This document shows positions 32,501 through 39,260 of a stretch of 56,140 bases of DNA, one piece after another. The DNA is from an uncultured Christensenellaceae bacterium (GTDB taxonomy: Bacteria; Bacillota; Clostridia; Christensenellales; Borkfalkiaceae), in NCBI GenBank assembly GCA_910588645.1, contig CAJUOY010000013.1, positions 1-56,140 of the forward strand. Reading direction: 5' to 3'. A program made the position numbers and the translations under genes. Each line of letters opens with the position of its first letter. The stretch's first letter is position 1. Below the pieces are notes generated by a model. That model did not search any database. It was given only the letters and a program-made list of their open reading frames with translations, and was not told the DNA's origin.

Positions 32501-33658
32501 TTATAAGATTTGTAATTTGGTAAGAGCTTTTATTCCGCTGACCTGTTGCCATTGAGAATGTGCGAAGTTATCTAAAAATTTACATTTCTTTGCGGTAATA
32601 TCTAATTTTTGCTCGTCGCTTCTGCTGGTCAAAACAGGTACCGAGGCTTTGGCAAACGCCGCAAAAATTCCGCCAACCGAAGCTTTTTTTACTGCAAGCG
32701 GGCTAAGATACAGTGAAGAGGACAAAAATCTTTCGCAGTCGTCCCTATAAATATTCAAAAAGTTTTCGCACAAAATTCGTCTGATTCTCGACGCTGTGTA
32801 TCGTTTGGAAGTCGAGCCTTTGATTATAACGTCCAAAGGTTCCTTTTCAAGGCTTTTCAATGCGTTTTCAAGTCCCTCTGTACAGCCGTATACCCGTTTC
32901 AGGTCAAGTGTTGAGGTTCTTGAAAGAATCAATTTAAGGCATTGTCCGAATTTTTCGTCCAATCCGGCCGAATTTACTATATCGTTATAAACACAAATAG
33001 GGATATTTTGCTTTGTTTCAGGTGATAAAAGATTGGCGCGAATAGCCGCGGCGGAAGAATAATTACTTTTAAGCTCTTCATCTCCGTAATCGGCGCCTAT
33101 TCTTTTTATTGGGAAAATGTTTATTTCGGATTTTGCTTTTTTAATAGCCTTTAAATATTCTACGGCTAAAATATTGTTTGGCTTTTTTAGAATTTCCGCA
33201 TTTCCTCCGACGGCTTCAAATGCCGTATTAAAGCTCGTAATATAACTTTTTCCGTCATTGAGACACCGGTTTAAAACGGTTTTGAATTTGTCACTTTCGG
33301 TAGTCAGTATATTTGCGGCAGAACAGAGAGCGGCTTTATCGTCGTTTTCCACACCGAATGCTATTGATGTTACGTCCGGTATAGAGGATAATATTTTTAT
33401 TGCTCCAGCGGCAAATATTTCGGCGGGGGAGACGGCAAAGGCCGTCGGCAATTCAAGCACACAGTCCGCGCCGTTCATAACGGCGTGTTTCGCTCTAACG
33501 TATTTTTCAGCTATCGCAATTTCTCCGCGCTGTGTGAAATCTCCGCTCATCAAGCAGACCAGGTAATCACAACCCGATGCTTCCTTGGCTTTTTCCAACA
33601 AATGTTTATGTCCGTTATGAAATGGGTTAAATTCACAAATAATTCCGCAAATCTTCAT
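32501..33658 (-). CDS. tmcAL: tRNA(Met) cytidine acetate ligase TmcAL (YlbM)
   Basis: 385 aa. N-terminal nucleotidyltransferase core beginning GIICEFNPFHNGHKHLL (HxGH-type ATP motif) and LMSGDFTQRGE. In Bacillus this enzyme activates acetate with ATP and makes N4-acetylcytidine at the wobble base of elongator tRNA-Met. The basic, helical C-terminal half binds tRNA. It is divergent from pta-ackA, whose product pathway makes acetate. No strong SD. Confidence 0.9.
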   Translation of the reverse strand: MKICGIICEFNPFHNGHKHLLEKAKEASGCDYLVCLMSGDFTQRGEIAIAEKYVRAKHAVMNGADCVLELPTAFAVSPAEIFAAGAIKILSSIPDVTSIAFGVENDDKAALCSAANILTTESDKFKTVLNRCLNDGKSYITSFNTAFEAVGGNAEILKKPNNILAVEYLKAIKKAKSEINIFPIKRIGADYGDEELKSNYSSAAAIRANLLSPETKQNIPICVYNDIVNSAGLDEKFGQCLKLILSRTSTLDLKRVYGCTEGLENALKSLEKEPLDVIIKGSTSKRYTASRIRRILCENFLNIYRDDCERFLSSSLYLSPLAVKKASVGGIFAAFAKASVPVLTSRSDEQKLDITAKKCKFLDNFAHSQWQQVSGIKALTKLQIL

Positions 33659-33704
33659 AGTTCGTCTTTACAATTCAAAAAAAACGGTATATAATATTAA
33701 TGTT

Positions 33705-33733
33705 TTGCAATCCGTTTGAAACCATTATATAAC
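33705..33733 (+). promoter_or_regulatory. Promoter of pta-ackA
   Basis: TTGCAA (33705-33710), 17 bp, TATAAC (33728-33733). An inverted repeat AATCCGTT (33709-33716) / AACGGATT (33731-33738) spans it and could be an operator or a hairpin. Confidence 0.55.
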
Positions 33734-33773
33734 GGATTTGTATAAAAATAAAGCGTTTTTAAGGAGAAAAGCA

Positions 33774-34778
33774 ATGTCATTATTGGATGAAATCAAGACA
33801 AAAGCTGCCGCAAAAAATAAAATCATAGTTCTGTGTGAAGGCGAGGACAAGCGTGTTGTTGAAGCCGCCGCCCAGATCACTAAAGAAGGCATAGCGAAAA
33901 TAGTGCTTATAGGCAACGAAGAGGAATGTAAAAAGGTTGCTCCCGGAGTTGATCTTTCCGGCATAACGCTTATTGATCCGCTTACCTCCGAAAAGACTGC
34001 GGAATATGCTAATATTCTTTATGAAGCCCGTAAATCAAAGGGAATGACAGAAGAACAGGCTAAGGAGCAGTCCAAGGACAGAACTATGTTCGGCGCGCTT
34101 ATGCTTAAAGCGGGAGACGTAGACGGTTATGTTTCGGGCGCCTGCCATTCCACTGCAAATACTCTCCGTCCTGGTTTGCAGGTTGTAAAAACGGCTCCCG
34201 GAATAAAGACGGTATCGAGTTGCTTTATCATGATAGCTCCCGATAAGATTAATCCTTATAATCCCGACGGAGTTGCGGTATTTGCCGATTGCGCTATTAA
34301 TATCGAGCCCACTGCCGAACAGCTTGCAGACATTGCCGTGACATCAGCAAAGACGGCAAAGGACATTGCGGGAATAGAACCTAGAGTCGCAATGTTGTCG
34401 TTCTCAACTAAAGGTAGCGGAAACGACGATAAATTTACACAGTCTGTTCAAAAAGTTCAGCAGGCAACGCAAATGGCAAAAGAAGCCGCTCCCGAACTTG
34501 CTCTCGACGGCGAATTCCAGTTTGACGCGGCGGTAGCTCCCGAAGTAGGTCAGCTTAAAGCGCCCGGTTCCAAAGTTGCGGGACACGCCAACGTGTTTGT
34601 TTTTCCCAATATCAATGCAGGCAATATCGGATATAAAATAGCACAGCGTTTCGGCGGATATATGGCCATAGGCCCCGTATGTCAGGGCTTTGCAAAACCT
34701 TTAAACGATTTGTCTCGTGGATGCAGTGTAGATGATATAGTCGCTACGGTTGCGGTAACCGCATTGCAGGCTGATTAA
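33774..34778 (+). CDS. pta: Phosphate acetyltransferase
   Basis: 334 aa from ATG 33774 with SD AAGGAG; the earlier in-frame ATG at 33738 has none. Converts acetyl-CoA and phosphate to acetyl phosphate. Short Pta form without the N-terminal regulatory domain. Motifs: SGACHSTANTLRPGLQV, GEFQFDAAVAPEV, NVFVFPNINAGNIGYKI. Works with ackA, 27 bp downstream, to make ATP and acetate. Confidence 0.95.
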   Translation: MSLLDEIKTKAAAKNKIIVLCEGEDKRVVEAAAQITKEGIAKIVLIGNEEECKKVAPGVDLSGITLIDPLTSEKTAEYANILYEARKSKGMTEEQAKEQSKDRTMFGALMLKAGDVDGYVSGACHSTANTLRPGLQVVKTAPGIKTVSSCFIMIAPDKINPYNPDGVAVFADCAINIEPTAEQLADIAVTSAKTAKDIAGIEPRVAMLSFSTKGSGNDDKFTQSVQKVQQATQMAKEAAPELALDGEFQFDAAVAPEVGQLKAPGSKVAGHANVFVFPNINAGNIGYKIAQRFGGYMAIGPVCQGFAKPLNDLSRGCSVDDIVATVAVTALQAD

Positions 34779-34805
34779 AATAATTACTTTTAGACAGGTG
34801 AAAAT

Positions 34806-36002
34806 ATGAAAATCTTAGTTGTAAATGCCGGAAGTTCATCGCTTAAATATCAGTTGATTGATATGGAAACGGAAAAAGTACTTGCAAAGGGCGGCTGTGA
34901 AAGAATAGGTATACCGGGTTCCCTTTTAAAGGCTAAAGGAAACGGCGGAGAGAAAATTTATACTGAGGATATGCCCGATCATAAAAAGGCTATTCGTCTT
35001 GTGCTTGACGCGCTTTTAGATAAAGATATAGGCGTTATTAAATCTATGGATGAGATCGACGCCGTTGGGCACAGAGTTGTTGCAAGCGGAGAATACTTTA
35101 AAAAGACTACGCTTGTTGATGAAAACGTCATAAAAACTTTGGAAGAAAAGACTTTTGAGCTTGCGCCACTGCATAACCCCGCCGCGGCTACGGGATTAAG
35201 GGCTTGTATGGACGTTATGCCAAACACTCCGATGACCTTGGTATTCGATACTTCTTTCCATGCAACTATGCCTGAAAAGGCCTATATGTACGGAATAGAC
35301 TACAACGATTATAAGGAATACGGAGTAAGAAAATACGGCGCGCACGGCACGAGTCATAAGTTCGTTTCGTCCGAGGCGGCAAAATATCTAAATAAAAATA
35401 TCGAAGATTTGAAGATAGTCACTTGTCATCTCGGCAACGGTTCGTCTATAACTGCTGTTGACGGCGGAAAGTGCGTGGACACTTCTATGGGATTTACTCC
35501 TTTGGCAGGAGTTCTTATGGGGACTCGTTCGGGAGATATTGACGCTTCTGCGGTAGAATTTCTTGCAAGGAAGAAGGGGCTTTCACATACTGATGCAGTT
35601 ACTTATTTAAATAAGAAATGTGGTGTTGCCGGTATTTCAGGCCTTTCCAGTGATTTCAGAGATCTCTGCTCCGGAATGGAAAACGGCAATGAAAGATGCG
35701 CGCTTGCGCTCGATATGTTTGCATATCAGGTAAAAAGATTTGTAGGTGCGTATGCGGCGGTTATGGGCGGTCTTGACTGTATAGTATTTACGGCGGGCAT
35801 AGGAGAAAATACCCCTACCGTGCGTGAAGACGTTTGTACCGGTCTTGAATTTTTGGGAGTAGAGTTTGACAGTAAAGCAAATCTTGCAATAAACGACGGC
35901 TCCATACGTGAAATTTCAAAACCGGGATCAAAAGTCAAAGTGTTGATAATACCTACAAATGAAGAGTTGGTTATTGCAAGAGAAACAGCGGAACTTTTAT
36001 AA
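34806..36002 (+). CDS. ackA: Acetate kinase
   Basis: 398 aa, full length. ASKHA fold: NAGSSSLKYQ at the N-terminus, HRVVASGE, DTSFHATMP with catalytic residues, HGTSH, GTRSGDIDAS and FTAGIGEN. Makes ATP and acetate from acetyl phosphate. Cotranscribed with pta. Confidence 0.96.
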   Translation: MKILVVNAGSSSLKYQLIDMETEKVLAKGGCERIGIPGSLLKAKGNGGEKIYTEDMPDHKKAIRLVLDALLDKDIGVIKSMDEIDAVGHRVVASGEYFKKTTLVDENVIKTLEEKTFELAPLHNPAAATGLRACMDVMPNTPMTLVFDTSFHATMPEKAYMYGIDYNDYKEYGVRKYGAHGTSHKFVSSEAAKYLNKNIEDLKIVTCHLGNGSSITAVDGGKCVDTSMGFTPLAGVLMGTRSGDIDASAVEFLARKKGLSHTDAVTYLNKKCGVAGISGLSSDFRDLCSGMENGNERCALALDMFAYQVKRFVGAYAAVMGGLDCIVFTAGIGENTPTVREDVCTGLEFLGVEFDSKANLAINDGSIREISKPGSKVKVLIIPTNEELVIARETAELL

Positions 36003-36029
36003 ATTTTGCTGCAAGCTCGCAAAAATAAG

Positions 36030-36059
36030 TTGACAAAGGATTTGACCTTATATTATAAT
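36030..36059 (+). promoter_or_regulatory. Promoter of yceD-rpmF
   Basis: TTGACA (36030-36035), 18 bp, TATAAT (36054-36059). Transcript would start near 36066, leaving a short leader with AAGTAAGG before the ATG. Confidence 0.65.
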
Positions 36060-36077
36060 TTTATAGTCAAGTAAGGT

Positions 36078-36482
36078 ATGGAAATACAGGTTAAAAAACT
36101 TAACGCTTTAAAACAATATACGGGAAGTTTTGATTTCGATTATACTCCTCAAAAAGAGTTATGGCTGTTGCCTTTGAGCGGTATAGACGGCCCGGTTAAA
36201 GTTTCGGGCGATTTTGAAATTTATGAAGACGATTGTGTCGGCGTAAGATTTAGTATCGTTTATAAGATCAAAGGCCAGTGTTCTTATTGTTTGAATGATG
36301 CAGAAAATACTGTAAGTTTTGATTCCGATATTTTGTATGTGCCTGAAAAGGACGACGATAATTACTATTACGACGGAATTAAGATCGACCTTAAAACCGC
36401 CGTGGACGACGCAATACTTATAAGCCAGCCCGGAGTTTTATTATGTAAGCCGGATTGCAAGGGTATTGACGTACCTAAATAA
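36078..36482 (+). CDS. yceD: YceD/DUF177 family protein
   Basis: 134 aa. The CSYCL pair near residue 75 and the C-terminal CKPDCKG pair are the conserved cysteines of DUF177 and may bind metal. It precedes rpmF in most bacteria and is cotranscribed with it. YceD has been linked to 23S rRNA accumulation in plants and E. coli; molecular activity is not established. Confidence 0.88.
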   Translation: MEIQVKKLNALKQYTGSFDFDYTPQKELWLLPLSGIDGPVKVSGDFEIYEDDCVGVRFSIVYKIKGQCSYCLNDAENTVSFDSDILYVPEKDDDNYYYDGIKIDLKTAVDDAILISQPGVLLCKPDCKGIDVPK

Positions 36483-36505
36483 AGAAAAAGAAGAGGTGTA
36501 ATAAA

Positions 36506-36697
36506 ATGGCAGTACCCAAGCGGAAACAGTCCAAGAGCAGAACCAATAAGAGATTTGCAAACTATAAGGCTACGGCTCCCACGCTCGTTGAATGTCCTCA
36601 TTGTCATGAATTGAAAGAGGCGCATAAAGTTTGCGGAAATTGCGGCTACTACAACAAAGTTGAAGTAGTGTCCAAGGACGAAAAGAAAGCAAATTAA
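36506..36697 (+). CDS. rpmF: Ribosomal protein bL32
   Basis: 63 aa. MAVPKRKQSKSRTNKRF start is diagnostic; CPHC and CGNCG give a four-cysteine zinc ribbon, the C+ form. SD AGAGGTG. Large-subunit protein. Directly followed by a terminator. Confidence 0.96.
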   Translation: MAVPKRKQSKSRTNKRFANYKATAPTLVECPHCHELKEAHKVCGNCGYYNKVEVVSKDEKKAN

Positions 36698-36705
36698 CAA
36701 ATCTG

Positions 36706-36734
36706 CGGACTGCCTGAGGGCGGTCCGTATTTTT
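36706..36734 (+). terminator. Terminator after rpmF
   Basis: CGGACTGCC / GGCGGTCCG, 9 bp with one G-U pair, TGAG loop, then TATTTTT. Confidence 0.85.
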
Positions 36735-36759
36735 GCATTAAAGAAACAGGAGAAGGATA

Positions 36760-38136
36760 ATGAAGCATACCGATATTAAGGAACTTTTTTACAATCCGGA
36801 AAAATATAAGGAAGACGTCGTTACCGTATGCGGTTGGGTTAGGACTTGGCGCGATTCCAAGGCGCTTTCATTTATAGAGCTAAACGACGGAACTTGTCTC
36901 AAAAATTTACAGCTTGTAATCGAAAAAATTTTTGTCGATGAAAATACTATCAAACCCGCGCTTGCCACCGGCACAGCGTTACAGGTCAAAGGAAAGTTTG
37001 TTCCGTCGGAAAGAAACGGCTATGAATTGAATGTCAGGGATATAATCGTTTTAGGCGAATGTCCGCAGGATTATCCTTTGCAGAAAAAACACCATACGCT
37101 TGAGTTCCTTCGTACGATCCCTCATCTCAGACCGCGTACCAGGTACTTCGAGGCAGTCTTTGCGGTAAGAAATGAGCTTTCGTTTGCCATTCACCAATAT
37201 TTTCACAGTCACGGCTATAAGTATATGCATACGCCTATAATTACGGGTAGCGACTGCGAGGGTGCAGGCGAAATGTTCAGGGTTACAACACAACCCTGGA
37301 ATGCTAAGGCTGCTGATGAGAACGAGTATTATCAGGGCGACTTTTTCGGGACTAAGGCGGGTTTAACGGTTTCTGGACAGCTTGAAGGTGAAATTGCCGC
37401 AATGGGACTGGGTAAAATTTATACTTTCGGACCTACTTTCCGTGCCGAACACAGCAATACTACGCGCCACGCCGCGGAGTTTTGGCAGATTGAGCCCGAA
37501 GTATGTTTTTGCGACCTTCACGATATAATTGAAATTGCCGAAGACTTTATCAAGTCTATTATTCGCAACGTTATCAAAAACTGTAAGGAAGAGTTGGATT
37601 TTTTCAATGAAAGGGCCGAAAAGGGACTTATTGAAAAACTTGAATCCGTTGTTTCAAGTGATTTTGCAAAAGTCAAATATACGGAAGCTGTTGAAATTCT
37701 TAAAAATTCAGGTAAAGAGTTTAAATTCCCCGTAGAGTGGGGATGCGATCTTCAAACCGAACACGAAAGGTATCTTACCGAAGAGTATTACAAGAAGCCC
37801 ATATTCGTCACAGATTATCCCGCAGATATAAAGGCGTTCTATATGAAGATGAATCCGGACGGCAAGACCGTTGCCGCTACGGATCTCCTTGTGCCAGGTA
37901 TAGGCGAAATTATCGGTTGTAGCGAGCGTGAGGCGGATTTGGAAAAGTTAAAGGCGGCAATGCTTAAACGTAATATGCCCATCGATGCCTATACTTCGTA
38001 TATTGATACCCGTAAATTCGGAAGCGTACCGCACAGCGGTTTCGGACTCGGGCTTGAACGCATTCTGATGTATATTACAGGCGTACAGAATATCAGGGAT
38101 ACTTTGCTTTATCCTCGCACGGTGGGAAGCCTTTAA
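36760..38136 (+). CDS. asnS: Asparaginyl-tRNA synthetase
   Basis: 458 aa class IIb synthetase. N-terminal OB-fold anticodon-binding domain (about 1-110; VCGWVRTWRDSK), catalytic domain with motif 2 region FGPTFRAEHSNTTRHAAEFWQIEPE and motif 3 GFGLGLERILMY. Its presence implies direct Asn-tRNA charging. SD CAGGAGAAGG. No T-box fits in the short upstream gap. Confidence 0.95.
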   Translation: MKHTDIKELFYNPEKYKEDVVTVCGWVRTWRDSKALSFIELNDGTCLKNLQLVIEKIFVDENTIKPALATGTALQVKGKFVPSERNGYELNVRDIIVLGECPQDYPLQKKHHTLEFLRTIPHLRPRTRYFEAVFAVRNELSFAIHQYFHSHGYKYMHTPIITGSDCEGAGEMFRVTTQPWNAKAADENEYYQGDFFGTKAGLTVSGQLEGEIAAMGLGKIYTFGPTFRAEHSNTTRHAAEFWQIEPEVCFCDLHDIIEIAEDFIKSIIRNVIKNCKEELDFFNERAEKGLIEKLESVVSSDFAKVKYTEAVEILKNSGKEFKFPVEWGCDLQTEHERYLTEEYYKKPIFVTDYPADIKAFYMKMNPDGKTVAATDLLVPGIGEIIGCSEREADLEKLKAAMLKRNMPIDAYTSYIDTRKFGSVPHSGFGLGLERILMYITGVQNIRDTLLYPRTVGSL

Positions 38137-38144
38137 AATAATTA

Positions 38145-39167
38145 ATGCGTATGAAAAACAAAATTTGCGTTATTTTTACGGGCGGAACAATAGGTTCTTG
38201 CATTTGCGGCGATACTGTCGATCTTCGTAATGAAGATAAAAGTATACTTCTTGAATATTATAGAGCGCGTTATAATTCAGATACAGAATTTGACGAACTT
38301 CGCCCGTTAAACATTTTGAGCGAGAATATACAGCCAGGTGATCTTGAAAAAATGGCTGAGTGCCTTAGATCGGTTGATACTGATAAGTACGACGGCGTTA
38401 TAATAACCCACGGCACGGACACTCTGTGTTTTACGGCAAATCTTTTCAGTCAGATATTTTGCGATATATCAATTCCAGTGGTATTTGTATCTGCTCTTTA
38501 TCCCCTTGACGACGAAAGAAGCAAGGGACTCGAAAACTTTGCCGGCGCCGTAACTTTTATAAGAAGCGTGGATTACGGCGGAGTATTCGTAAGCTTTCAA
38601 AATCACGACGAAAATTGTAAAATTCACCTTGCCAGTCGTCTTGTTGCGGCAACCCAGATAAGCGGCGAATATGACAGCGTATTAAACGTTGAGTTCGGTC
38701 AGATCGTAAACGGACGATTTATTTACAATGAAAACGCGCATAATCCCGACTTTGATGAACTTAGAAAGCCCCGTTTGCACTGTAAATCTCAAAAGCTATG
38801 TATGGATATGGTAACCATACAGGCCCATGCATTGCTCAACTTTGATTATTACAGATTTACTGAGGTTAAACCCAAGGCCGTTATGGTTCAATTATATCAT
38901 AGCGGTACCGTTTGTACGGCCGGAGAGGAATCTAACTTTAAAAATTTCCTTGCGTACTGCAAGAGGTTGGGAATTCAGGTTGTAATATCTACAATAGATA
39001 GTAAGGCAAGAACTTATGGAAGCGCCTTAGGACTTGCGGAATCTTGTATTGCCGCGTATGATATAAGTTTTGAAATGGCCACTGTTAAAGTTTTGCTTGC
39101 CTTGGGTTCGGGCAACGATATAGAAGATGAGTTGAACAAAAATTATTTTTTTGAAAGACTATATTAA
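38145..39167 (+). CDS. ansA: L-asparaginase (type I, cytoplasmic)
   Basis: 340 aa. First catalytic Thr in IFTGGTIGS (about residue 14), and second Thr-Asp in THGTDTLCFTA (about 88), both diagnostic. No signal peptide, so cytoplasmic. Hydrolyses asparagine to aspartate and ammonia. It starts 8 nt after asnS and is probably cotranscribed with it. A second ATG at 38151 is a possible start. The C-terminal region is typical. Related amidases cannot be fully excluded. Confidence 0.87.
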   Translation: MRMKNKICVIFTGGTIGSCICGDTVDLRNEDKSILLEYYRARYNSDTEFDELRPLNILSENIQPGDLEKMAECLRSVDTDKYDGVIITHGTDTLCFTANLFSQIFCDISIPVVFVSALYPLDDERSKGLENFAGAVTFIRSVDYGGVFVSFQNHDENCKIHLASRLVAATQISGEYDSVLNVEFGQIVNGRFIYNENAHNPDFDELRKPRLHCKSQKLCMDMVTIQAHALLNFDYYRFTEVKPKAVMVQLYHSGTVCTAGEESNFKNFLAYCKRLGIQVVISTIDSKARTYGSALGLAESCIAAYDISFEMATVKVLLALGSGNDIEDELNKNYFFERLY

Positions 39168-39181
39168 TTTAATAATGATGA

Positions 39182-39225
39182 AGAGCCTAATTCCTATTGA
39201 CATTATAGGAATTAGGCTCTATAAT
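39182..39225 (+). promoter_or_regulatory. Perfect palindrome embedded in a consensus copA promoter
   Basis: 16-bp arms (39182-39197 and 39205-39220) perfectly complementary around a 7-nt centre. The -35 TTGACA (39197-39202) sits at the centre, the second arm fills the exact 17-bp spacer, and TATAAT is at 39220-39225. This is the arrangement of a repressor operator. As RNA it could also be a terminator for ansA, but there is no U-tract. Confidence 0.7.
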
Positions 39226-39260
39226 ATTGTGTATTAAAACTAAAAATTAAAGAGGTAATT

